A DNA stretch of 9,340 nucleotides, taken from positions 1 to 9,340 of the forward strand of contig CALGGL010000355.1 of NCBI GenBank assembly GCA_937915975.1, read 5' to 3'. A model generated the notes under the pieces. That model ran no database searches, had not been told where the DNA came from, and worked only from the letters and a program-made list of their open reading frames with translations. Position numbers and translations under genes: made by a program. Source of the DNA: an uncultured Lachnospiraceae bacterium (lineage in GTDB: Bacteria; Bacillota; Clostridia; Lachnospirales; Lachnospiraceae). Of this stretch, positions 1 through 6,591 are shown piece by piece (within the stretch, counting starts at the first letter, position 1; every line of letters begins with the position of its first letter).

Positions 1-938
1 CCCATCAGGTCAAAAACCCTGAGTGGAATACCTGTTTTTATAGGCTTATTGGTCATATTAAGATTTATCTTACTGCACTTAATAATCTGCGGCATCATAT
101 TGTTGGAATCTGCACCGCCTCGATTATTAATCTTCGGTATCATGGATGCATCACTTAAGGTCCATAGGTCCATTTTGAATTTTTCACTTATTGCTTTAAG
201 TACACGTATTCTTTCCTGTTCCGTGCATTTATACCCGATATATGTATCGGCAACTATCGCTTTTGTATTCTCCCTGTAATCCTCGGCAAGAGGTATCCAG
301 TCAGCATATTTTTTAAACTCTTCTGCCCATTCATCAGATATGGAATCTTCTATAAAATTATACCCATAAACATTAAGCTGCGCATCGATAAGTCCCTCGA
401 CGTAACCTCTCATATAATCCGGCAAATCCTTTTCAATGGAATTATACCTTGTCTTTTCCGAATAAAGAGAGCCAACAAAGGAAATGTCACAATCGTACTC
501 CTTATGGTCATTTACCGTAAGTTTTATACTATCCCAGGTCGCAAGGTCACAGCCAAGCGGCATATAAAATATACAATCGGGATTATACGGTGCAAATTTT
601 TCATACTGCATCCTGTCAAACAGAAAAATTCTGTTGGTCGGATAATCTATGGTTTTAGAGTAAAGCTGAAACTGCGGACAATCAACCGTCCATGAAATAT
701 AAGGTATTTTAAACACCTTACAGGTTCTTGCTATAATCGGCTGAAAATTAACCGAAAACACGCAATCGACATCACGATTTGCCTGGATTACGCCTGCCAA
801 GGCCTCAAGATACGCTGTATCATAATCCACGCTGTCAAACATCCTGTCAAAGGGTACAAGCGTGTAACCAAGCCGTTTAATGGCATTGGTTATTCCATCC
901 TCACATATGCTTTTCCATCTGCAAAATATAATCTTCAT
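1..938 (-). CDS. CgeB/DUF3880-type glycosyltransferase, 3' end outside window
   Basis: Partial gene: 312 codons are visible from the ATG at 938-936 and the frame is still open at the left edge. It begins MKIIFCRWKSICEDGI, a short strand followed by a helix as in the Rossmann-like N-terminal half of GT-B glycosyltransferases. Family-like landmarks are ISWTVDCP (about residues 81-88), FMPLG-like FYMPLGCD (124-131), DISFVGSLY (151-159) and, near the edge, TGIPLRVFDLM (302-312), which in CgeB-like proteins (spore maturation protein CgeB, DUF3880 plus a glycosyl transferase C-terminal domain) precedes the nucleotide-sugar site. A cytoplasmic transferase that moves a sugar from a nucleotide sugar to a protein or glycan is the family expectation; donor and acceptor are unknown. 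The ATG overlaps the stop codon of the upstream gene (TAATG), so translation is probably coupled; AGAGGA lies about 12 bases upstream. No signal peptide or membrane segment is seen. Confidence 0.85.
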   Translation of the reverse strand, partial: MKIIFCRWKSICEDGITNAIKRLGYTLVPFDRMFDSVDYDTAYLEALAGVIQANRDVDCVFSVNFQPIIARTCKVFKIPYISWTVDCPQFQLYSKTIDYPTNRIFLFDRMQYEKFAPYNPDCIFYMPLGCDLATWDSIKLTVNDHKEYDCDISFVGSLYSEKTRYNSIEKDLPDYMRGYVEGLIDAQLNVYGYNFIEDSISDEWAEEFKKYADWIPLAEDYRENTKAIVADTYIGYKCTEQERIRVLKAISEKFKMDLWTLSDASMIPKINNRGGADSNNMMPQIIKCSKINLNMTNKPIKTGIPLRVFDLM

Positions 939-3544
939 TATTCGAGTTTTTCCTCTGCTTCTTCCACTGACGCATAGCCATATAGCTTAGCCGTATTGGA
1001 CATAATCATATACGCAAGATTTTTACCGTCCTGATTAAGCTTTGCGATAAATCTTCCGTAAAGCACAAGCGTATCATCCGAATAAGTACCTATCTCTCCT
1101 CTTAAATAAGTCTCATAAGAGGTATTGTAATGATTATCCTCATATGTATGTATACTTCTGGAATTGCCCGCCATCTTAGGATATTTTGCGGCAAACTCCT
1201 CCATCCATTCTATCTGAATTTTTATAATCTCCTCCTGAATGGCAATTCTTTCAGGACTTCTTACGGGAAGCTTAGCCTTTAGCTCTTCAAACTGCTCAGG
1301 CGATGTACTTTCCATCATACGGGCATATTTTTCGGTTATAAGATTCCATCCGTTGGCATCCGCCTCAGCAAGATCATTTCTGTAGCTTGTCAGTAAATCC
1401 TCGTTCCATGTCATATACTGACTTCTTCTCATAATAGAAAATGTATTCCAGTCATCCTGACAATCGGCTCTTCCGCCCTCATTATCAACCTTGTCAAACT
1501 GATTCCATTCTCTTAATACAATTTCTTCGATTAATTCCTCTGCCACCTTACTAACCCTGCCTTCTTTTATATCGGAAACTCTTGGTCTTATTTTATTTTC
1601 ATATACATCACTTTTATCCTTATCCTCATTTACATATGCCAGCGAAGCAATCTCCGATGAATATGAATCAAGGAAAGTATCCTTTTTCTTTACTATTCTT
1701 CTCTTACTCAACTCTTCAAGTATCATTTTTGCTATATCCTCAAAGGCTGTCGCTGTCTTATCGGCAACATTTATCATATACGGGCTGTAGGAGGTATGCT
1801 CCCACGCTTCCTTTTGTATAGACATTTCCGAAATCTCATCCAAAAGCTTAACCGCACGGGACAAAGTATTAACATCCTCCAGACCGCGTCTGAGCCACTT
1901 ATAATATGGTGCAAATCTCGCATTTAATATATATATTATGTGCATTGCACTTCCTATTGCCTTAGCTTTACATATATTCGCAGTGGTATAATCATGTCTT
2001 GCCATCATTCTTACATAGTTATACTGACCTGCCTGAGAAAAATCATGTATATGCTGTGCCAGCTTTAACATAATAACCTTATTTGGATAGTATTCCTTAA
2101 GAGCTGTTCTTACCCTTGAAAACTCACCCAAATCATCCCTGAAAATCCTGCCGTTTATAGCCATACTGATTCGTTCTTCCGAAAGTCTCAGCCACATCTG
2201 CTCGCTTAAGCTATACTGTCCGTATCCTGCCAAACCGCATAGCTTATCATAAAAGCCGGTGCTGTCAAGAATGGTATCGTAAAAACGTCCTATTGTGAAG
2301 ACTCCTCTTCTTTCTTTTAAAACCTTATCTCCGTCTTCTCTTCTGAAAAATTCACTGCTGTAATTATCCACCAGCTTATCGTATTCCTGTTGAAGTGCCT
2401 CTCCGATTTCACTGTATATTTCATCTGTAAGCCATAAACAAAATCCCACTCCGTAATCATGATCCTTGGAAATGTCATCATCGTATTCCATACAATCCGA
2501 GCCCTCACCCACAAGACCTACGGCGATTCTTGATTCATACTCAGAGAATTTTTCCTTAATCATAGCCGCTCCATGCTCATAATAAAATGTCATGCAGCGT
2601 TCCATATTATTTTTAAATTCTCTTTTTTTATTAATATTCTTATATGAGCCGTTACCTTCATCCTTAAGCATTTTTTCGGCATCATCGAAGTCATTCATTA
2701 TATGATCATAATTAGCAAGCTCATTACTTTGTATAGCCTTCTCATAGTTATCCTGAATCCTGTAATAAGCATCGGTTTTACCGACGTGTTTTTCGGTTTC
2801 CTCAAGAGCTCTTCCGTAATACTCGGCAGCTTCGGTAAACTTATTCTTATAATAGAGTGCATCACCCATTGCCGAAAGTGCGGCACTGTAATGAAAATCC
2901 TTACCGCCGTCATTTTCATATATCAAAAGCGCCTGCTCAAGATATTTCATGGCTGTATTGTAAGCCTTGTCGGAGGATGCTTCGTCCTTCTCCTCGCGGC
3001 TTAATCTCAAAAGTGTTACCGCAATATTGGTTCTTGTTGTCGCCTGTTCCATAACTGCCTTTGGATATTGGTCAACGATTTTCAGTGCCTTACCGAGCAT
3101 ACCGGCGGCACTTACAAAATCACCAAGCTCCTGATAAAGAAGGCTCCAGTTATTATAAAGGCTCGCATAATTAAATGCACCTTCTTCAAGCTTGTCATTA
3201 TATATACTTTCAACATTTTCATATAATTTTAGGGATTTATCGAGCTTTCCGAATGCCCTGTAGGCATTGGCAATATTCAGAAGTGTGGTTGCGTACTCAA
3301 CGGTTCCGTTTATACCTTGAGCAGCCATAAGCTCTAATACCTGATTTGAATATTTATCTGCTTTTTCGCCCTGACTTGTATCTCTGCAAAGTCCTATCAT
3401 TTCATTAAGGAGAGTTATTGCCGAATAATAATCCTCTTCCTTATACGCCTCATCAATCTTATGTGCTAAAAACTCCTCAATGTCCTCTATTGAATCGACA
3501 TCAAACATATTATCATATTGCAAAAGCACCTTATTGATGTCCAT
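938..3544 (-). CDS. TPR protein with DUF4037 nucleotidyltransferase-like and DUF4125 domains
   Basis: An 868-residue soluble protein. Residues about 30-275 are helical repeats of TPR type, with pairs such as LLNIANAYRAFGKLDKSLKLYE (start 88), LYNNWSLLYQELGDFVSAAGML (start 129) and ALSAMGDALYYKNKFTEAAEYY (start 222). Residues about 315-560 look like DUF4037, a nucleotidyltransferase-fold family: GEGSD (346-350) followed by SKDHDYG (359-365) fits the G-S...D-x-D metal-binding motif. Residues about 660-868 look like DUF4125, with GGRADCQDDW (690-699), NLITEKYARMM (734-744) and TSYETYLRGE (808-817). The function is unknown. TPRs suggest partner binding, and the middle domain suggests NMP or nucleotide transfer if it is active. 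I chose the ATG at 3544 over an upstream in-frame ATG at 3613 because it has AAGGAGGG at ideal spacing and the upstream extension (MHITIICDKIYS...) covers the promoter. It is first in an operon with the glycosyltransferase. Confidence 0.88.
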   Translation of the reverse strand: MDINKVLLQYDNMFDVDSIEDIEEFLAHKIDEAYKEEDYYSAITLLNEMIGLCRDTSQGEKADKYSNQVLELMAAQGINGTVEYATTLLNIANAYRAFGKLDKSLKLYENVESIYNDKLEEGAFNYASLYNNWSLLYQELGDFVSAAGMLGKALKIVDQYPKAVMEQATTRTNIAVTLLRLSREEKDEASSDKAYNTAMKYLEQALLIYENDGGKDFHYSAALSAMGDALYYKNKFTEAAEYYGRALEETEKHVGKTDAYYRIQDNYEKAIQSNELANYDHIMNDFDDAEKMLKDEGNGSYKNINKKREFKNNMERCMTFYYEHGAAMIKEKFSEYESRIAVGLVGEGSDCMEYDDDISKDHDYGVGFCLWLTDEIYSEIGEALQQEYDKLVDNYSSEFFRREDGDKVLKERRGVFTIGRFYDTILDSTGFYDKLCGLAGYGQYSLSEQMWLRLSEERISMAINGRIFRDDLGEFSRVRTALKEYYPNKVIMLKLAQHIHDFSQAGQYNYVRMMARHDYTTANICKAKAIGSAMHIIYILNARFAPYYKWLRRGLEDVNTLSRAVKLLDEISEMSIQKEAWEHTSYSPYMINVADKTATAFEDIAKMILEELSKRRIVKKKDTFLDSYSSEIASLAYVNEDKDKSDVYENKIRPRVSDIKEGRVSKVAEELIEEIVLREWNQFDKVDNEGGRADCQDDWNTFSIMRRSQYMTWNEDLLTSYRNDLAEADANGWNLITEKYARMMESTSPEQFEELKAKLPVRSPERIAIQEEIIKIQIEWMEEFAAKYPKMAGNSRSIHTYEDNHYNTSYETYLRGEIGTYSDDTLVLYGRFIAKLNQDGKNLAYMIMSNTAKLYGYASVEEAEEKLE

Positions 3545-3549
3545 TGTAA

Positions 3550-3557
3550 CCCTCCTT
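3550..3557 (-). promoter_or_regulatory. Ribosome binding site that sets the start of the TPR/DUF4125 gene
   Basis: On the minus strand AAGGAGGG is followed after five bases by the ATG at 3544. The in-frame ATG at 3613 lacks a comparable site and would fall inside the -35 element, so the shorter protein is preferred. Confidence 0.85.
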
Positions 3558-3584
3558 AAAATAAAGTAACCCCATAATGAATAA

Positions 3585-3613
3585 ATTTTATCACAAATTA
3601 TCGTAATATGCAA
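3585..3613 (-). promoter_or_regulatory. Sigma-A-type promoter of the TPR/glycosyltransferase operon
   Basis: Minus strand: TTGCAT (3613-3608), a 17-base spacer, then TAAAAT (3590-3585) preceded by TGA, an extended -10 of the TGnTATAAT kind. Transcription would start near 3578, leaving a leader of about 34 bases that contains the ribosome binding site. The rest of the 95-base gap after pdxR holds no convincing terminator, so some pdxR transcripts may also run into this operon. Confidence 0.65.
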
Positions 3614-3639
3614 TTATCATATAAGCTTAACATTACATT

Positions 3640-5031
3640 TTATAATAATCTATTTATAATATCGAACGCCTCATCAAGTGTTTCTTTATCTATATTTGAA
3701 TAGTTCAATATAAACCTGTGTTGTATATCACTGCTTTTATAATAGTAATCCGAAATCGGCTGCATATGTATACTTTTATTTTCAAATAACCGCTTCAATT
3801 CCTCATCATTCTTTTTTGTTTCAAACTGCAAAATAAAATGCAAACCTGAATTATTTTCAATTACTCTGCATTTTTCAGACAATCGGTTTTTTTTAAGAAT
3901 GTCCATAACCATATTTCTCTGTCTTGAATAATGAAGTCTCATACGATTAATATGCTTTTCAAAATATCCCTGACCTATAAATTCGGCAAGAGTATATTGT
4001 TCGAAATTTGAGACCGTGCAAGAGTAAAACGACAGTTCCTTATAATATTTATTTGCAAGCTCAACCGGTAAAACCATATAGCTTATCCTTATAGTTGGAG
4101 AAAGCGATTTTGAAAATGTATTTACATAAATCACCTTTCCACTTGCATCAATACTTTGAAGTGACGGAATCGGTTTTCCGTTCAATCTGAATTCACTGTC
4201 ATAATCGTCCTCAATTATGTATCTTTCTTTCTTTTCATTTGCCCATACCAGTATCTCATAGCGTCTGCTTATCGGCATAGTTATACCCGTAGGAAAATGA
4301 TGCGTCGGGCTTATATGTGCCACATCCGCCTTTACGGATTTAAGTCCTTCAACCGTTATACCCGATTCATCCATATCTGCAAATGTACATCTTGCACCGT
4401 TTTTTTCATATATCTGATAAATCTTCTTGTATCCCGGATTTTCCACACAGTAAAGCTTATCCTTTCCGAGCAGTAAAAGCAATATTCCGTAGAGATATTC
4501 CGTACCTGCACCGATCAATATCTGAGCCGGATCAACCGCCATACCCCGAAACGAATAAAGGTGAGCGGCAATTGCTTCTCTTATGGGTTTTATGCCTGCA
4601 CAAAACGACTTGGTCATAAGGGCACCTTTATCACTTGAAATAGTCTCGCGCATCAGTCTTGCCCATACGGAAAAAGGAAAATTGTCCGGGTTTATCTGAT
4701 TACCGGATAAATCGTATAAATAATCCTTTGCCTGCTCCGGCAGCTTTATATCTGAATTTATCCGAACAGCTTTTACTATCTTATTTTTATCCTTTATATC
4801 TGCGACATAGTATCCCTTTTTTGCAACCGAATACATATATCCTTCACTCATCAACTGGTCATATGCATTTTCAACTGTTATGGTACTAACCCCGAGATTT
4901 TTTGCAAAACTCCTTTTCGACGGAAGATGTTCATCCGGCAAAAGAATCCCATGCTCAATATCCTTTTTTATATACATATAAAGCTGTTCATACAAAGGCT
5001 TTTGGGGATCATCAAAATTATATGTAAGCAT
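3640..5031 (-). CDS. pdxR: MocR/GntR-type transcriptional regulator of PLP synthesis (PdxR)
   Basis: A 463-residue regulator of the MocR subfamily. An N-terminal GntR winged helix-turn-helix (about residues 11-78; KPLYEQLY, LPSKRSFAKNLGVSTITVENAY, EGYMYSVAKKGYYV) is joined by a linker to a fold-type I aminotransferase-like domain (about 105-463). PLP-site residues are visible: EDDYDSEFR (274-282), in which D275 is at the place of the pyridine-nitrogen aspartate, and NTFSKSLSP (304-312) with K308 as the expected Schiff-base lysine. This domain normally senses PLP rather than catalysing transamination. The gene is divergent from pdxST with 110 bases between the start codons, the standard position for PdxR, which in other Gram-positive bacteria activates pdxST when PLP is low and often represses itself. 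The start ATG is preceded by AGAGGAGA. The name rests on context; a MocR protein with another target is the alternative. Confidence 0.9.
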   Translation of the reverse strand: MLTYNFDDPQKPLYEQLYMYIKKDIEHGILLPDEHLPSKRSFAKNLGVSTITVENAYDQLMSEGYMYSVAKKGYYVADIKDKNKIVKAVRINSDIKLPEQAKDYLYDLSGNQINPDNFPFSVWARLMRETISSDKGALMTKSFCAGIKPIREAIAAHLYSFRGMAVDPAQILIGAGTEYLYGILLLLLGKDKLYCVENPGYKKIYQIYEKNGARCTFADMDESGITVEGLKSVKADVAHISPTHHFPTGITMPISRRYEILVWANEKKERYIIEDDYDSEFRLNGKPIPSLQSIDASGKVIYVNTFSKSLSPTIRISYMVLPVELANKYYKELSFYSCTVSNFEQYTLAEFIGQGYFEKHINRMRLHYSRQRNMVMDILKKNRLSEKCRVIENNSGLHFILQFETKKNDEELKRLFENKSIHMQPISDYYYKSSDIQHRFILNYSNIDKETLDEAFDIINRLL

Positions 5032-5041
5032 ATTGTCTCCT

Positions 5042-5099
5042 CTGAAACTGAATATATCAAAAATATACTTTTTGAATATTTTTTTATGGTCAGTTTGAG
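5042..5099. repeat. Inverted repeat pair flanking the pdxR/pdxS gap, candidate operator
   Basis: CTGAAACTGA at 5042-5051 and its inverse TCAGTTTGAG at 5090-5099 agree in 9 of 10 bases. The left copy abuts the pdxR ribosome binding site and the right one overlaps the end of the proposed pdxS -35 box. Characterised MocR proteins often bind direct repeats, so the assignment to PdxR is inference. Confidence 0.4.
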
Positions 5100-5115
5100 T
5101 GTATCATATTATAAA
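5087..5115 (+). promoter_or_regulatory. Candidate pdxST promoter
   Basis: TGGTCA (5087-5092), a 17-base spacer and TATAAA (5110-5115). The -35 matches TTGACA at four of six positions, as is common for promoters that need an activator. The predicted start near 5122 leaves a very short leader before AAGGAGGA (5125-5132), which lies about ten bases from the pdxS ATG. TATTAT (5107-5112) is an alternative -10. Confidence 0.45.
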
Positions 5116-5141
5116 AATATTTACAAGGAGGAAGATTTTTA

Positions 5142-6017
5142 ATGGCTAATACACAATACGAATTAAACAAAGGTCTTGCACAGATGCTAAAGGGCGGTGT
5201 AATCATGGATGTAACCACTCCCGAGCAGGCAAAAATTGCAGAAAAAGCAGGCGCTTGTGCGGTCATGGCACTTGAAAGAATACCAGCCGACATACGTGCT
5301 GCCGGAGGTGTATCCCGCATGAGTGATCCAAAAATGATTAAGGACATTCAAGAGGCAGTCAGCATACCCGTCATGGCAAAATGCCGCATCGGACATTTTG
5401 CAGAAGCCCAGATTCTTGAGGCGATAGAGATAGATTATATAGACGAATCCGAAGTGCTCTCTCCGGCAGATGATGTATATCATATCGACAAGAGAAAATT
5501 TAAGGTTCCGTTTGTATGCGGTGCCAGAGACTTAGGCGAAGCACTCCGTCGTATAAATGAAGGTGCATCCATGATCAGAACCAAGGGTGAACCCGGAACG
5601 GGAGATATCGTTCAGGCAGTCAGACATATGCGTAAGATGAATGAAGAAATCGCCCGTATATCTTCACTCAGAGAGGATGAATTATACGAGGCTGCAAAGT
5701 CGCTTCAGGTTCCTTATGATCTTGTGCTTTATGTACATGAAAACGGAAAGCTGCCGGTAGTTAATTTTGCTGCCGGAGGTGTAGCGACTCCCGCCGATGC
5801 AGCACTTATGATGCAGCTTGGTGCCGAGGGAGTATTTGTAGGCTCAGGCATATTTAAATCAGGTGACCCTGCAAAGCGTGCCGCAGCAATAGTAAAGGCT
5901 GTAACAAACTATAATGATGCAAAGCTTATCGCAGAATTATCCGAGGATTTAGGTGAAGCTATGGTTGGTATAAACGAACAGGAAATTAAACTCATTATGG
6001 AAGAAAGAGGCAAATAA
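5142..6017 (+). CDS. pdxS: Pyridoxal 5'-phosphate synthase, lyase/synthase subunit PdxS
   Basis: A 291-residue (beta/alpha)8-barrel enzyme of the DXP-independent vitamin B6 pathway. It combines ribose 5-phosphate, glyceraldehyde 3-phosphate and ammonia from PdxT to give PLP, in a 12+12 cytoplasmic complex. Length matches the family. The catalytic residues are present one position earlier than in the Bacillus subtilis protein: D23 in [12 protein letters not shown]80 in VMAKCRIGH, where ribose 5-phosphate binds, and K148 in [10 protein letters not shown], which relays the intermediate. The C-terminal phosphate loop GGVATPADA and [11 protein letters not shown] are also intact. The N-terminus [20 protein letters not shown] is the usual helix that contacts PdxT. 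AAGGAGGA precedes the ATG. pdxT follows one base after the stop, and pdxR diverges upstream. Confidence 0.99.
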   Translation: MANTQYELNKGLAQMLKGGVIMDVTTPEQAKIAEKAGACAVMALERIPADIRAAGGVSRMSDPKMIKDIQEAVSIPVMAKCRIGHFAEAQILEAIEIDYIDESEVLSPADDVYHIDKRKFKVPFVCGARDLGEALRRINEGASMIRTKGEPGTGDIVQAVRHMRKMNEEIARISSLREDELYEAAKSLQVPYDLVLYVHENGKLPVVNFAAGGVATPADAALMMQLGAEGVFVGSGIFKSGDPAKRAAAIVKAVTNYNDAKLIAELSEDLGEAMVGINEQEIKLIMEERGK

Positions 6018-6018
6018 A

Positions 6019-6591
6019 ATGAAAATCGGTATACTTGCTGTACAGGGTGCATTTATAGAGCACAAAAAGCTGCTTGAAGATTTAGGTGCACACTGCATAC
6101 TGCTTAGAAAAAAGTCAGATATAACGGACGATATAGATGGTCTGGTTCTTCCCGGCGGTGAAAGCACGGTTCAGGGAAAGCTGTTACGTGAGCTTGATAT
6201 GCATGAGGTTTTGAAGGATAAAATCGATAACGGACTACCCGTGCTTGCGACCTGTGCCGGCTTGATACTTCTTTCCGAGGAGCTTTCAAACGATCCGATC
6301 ACCTACCTTGCAACACTTCCGGTCATTACAAAGAGAAATGCCTACGGAAGGCAGCTTGGAAGCTTTAAAAAAAACGCCAATCTGAATGAGATTGGCGGTT
6401 TTGAAATGGTCTTTATAAGAGCTCCTTATATAGAAGCCGTTAAATCTACTGATGTAAAAGTTCTTGCAGTCATAGATGATTATATCGTTGCCGTAAGATA
6501 CAAAAATCAGCTTGCACTTACATTTCATCCTGAGCTCGGAAAAGACAACAGGGTGCACAGATATTTTCTTGAGATGGTCAATAAACGTTAA
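6019..6591 (+). CDS. pdxT: Pyridoxal 5'-phosphate synthase, glutaminase subunit PdxT
   Basis: A 190-residue class I glutamine amidotransferase that hydrolyses glutamine and channels ammonia to PdxS. The triad is C79 (LATCAG), H170 and E172 (TFHPEL), the same numbers as in B. subtilis PdxT, and the GGEST loop (46-50) and RNAYGRQLGSF (106-116) are typical. The stop of pdxS is one base upstream, and AGAGG lies eight bases before this ATG, so the two are one operon. Two oddities: its stop codon shares four bases with the stop of the convergent transporter gene, and its codons for residues about 117-128 (KKNANLNEIGGF, a variable loop in the family) encode a strong minus-strand terminator hairpin. 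Confidence 0.98.
   Translation: MKIGILAVQGAFIEHKKLLEDLGAHCILLRKKSDITDDIDGLVLPGGESTVQGKLLRELDMHEVLKDKIDNGLPVLATCAGLILLSEELSNDPITYLATLPVITKRNAYGRQLGSFKKNANLNEIGGFEMVFIRAPYIEAVKSTDVKVLAVIDDYIVAVRYKNQLALTFHPELGKDNRVHRYFLEMVNKR
6367..6397 (-). terminator. Intrinsic terminator for the ldh-transporter operon, inside pdxT
   Basis: On the minus strand a perfect 9-bp stem, CGCCAATCT / AGATTGGCG, with a 5-base loop (CATTC) is followed at once by eight T (6374-6367). It lies about 190 bases beyond the stop of the minus-strand transporter gene, so it would end that transcript antisense to pdxT. On the plus strand the same stem is followed only by GTTTTG, a poor terminator. Confidence 0.7.

Larger units (their letters stand above)
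5032..5141. promoter_or_regulatory. Divergent control region between pdxR and pdxS
   Basis: This 110-base AT-rich gap must hold both promoters and the PdxR sites. It contains three symmetry elements: CTGAAACTGA (5042-5051) repeated in inverted form at 5090-5099 with one mismatch; a perfect 7-base inverted repeat TCAAAAA-tatac-TTTTTGA (5057-5075); and the direct repeat TGAATAT at 5049-5055 and 5073-5079. A pdxR promoter could not be assigned with any certainty: TATATT elements (5051-5056, 5062-5067, minus strand) lack good -35 partners. Confidence 0.6.

Noticed and set aside
609..851. 12-base direct repeat CATCCTGTCAAA at 609-620 and 840-851
   Set aside because: Both copies encode the residues FDRM in the same reading frame of the glycosyltransferase; most likely a chance recurrence of a short peptide, not a functional DNA repeat.
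2702..3004. A 100-codon hydrophobic open frame on the plus strand inside the TPR gene
   Set aside because: It is antisense to repetitive helical coding sequence; Leu/Ile-rich readings are expected opposite such codons, and it has no supporting start signal or promoter.
3591..3606. CGATAAT on the minus strand, like the -10 of a flagellar sigma-28 promoter
   Set aside because: No TAAA element lies at the right distance upstream, and the same stretch is explained better as the spacer of an extended -10 sigma-A promoter.
3545..3613. N-terminal extension of the TPR protein from the ATG at 3613
   Set aside because: The extension runs through the promoter and leader, lacks a ribosome binding site and does not resemble a domain; the ATG at 3544 has an ideal one.
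3545..3639. Intrinsic terminator after pdxR
   Set aside because: Only a scattered GTAAT/ATTAC pairing with a long loop and no T tract is present, so no terminator is called.
5032..5141. Riboswitch or other structured leader upstream of pdxST
   Set aside because: The predicted leader is only about 20 bases, and the gap shows short symmetric repeats rather than a multi-helix RNA; the divergent regulator accounts for control.
5187..5483. A 98-codon open frame on the minus strand inside pdxS
   Set aside because: It lies wholly antisense to the highly conserved pdxS, its translation is rich in Cys, Tyr and His without domain logic, and there is no good ribosome binding site.
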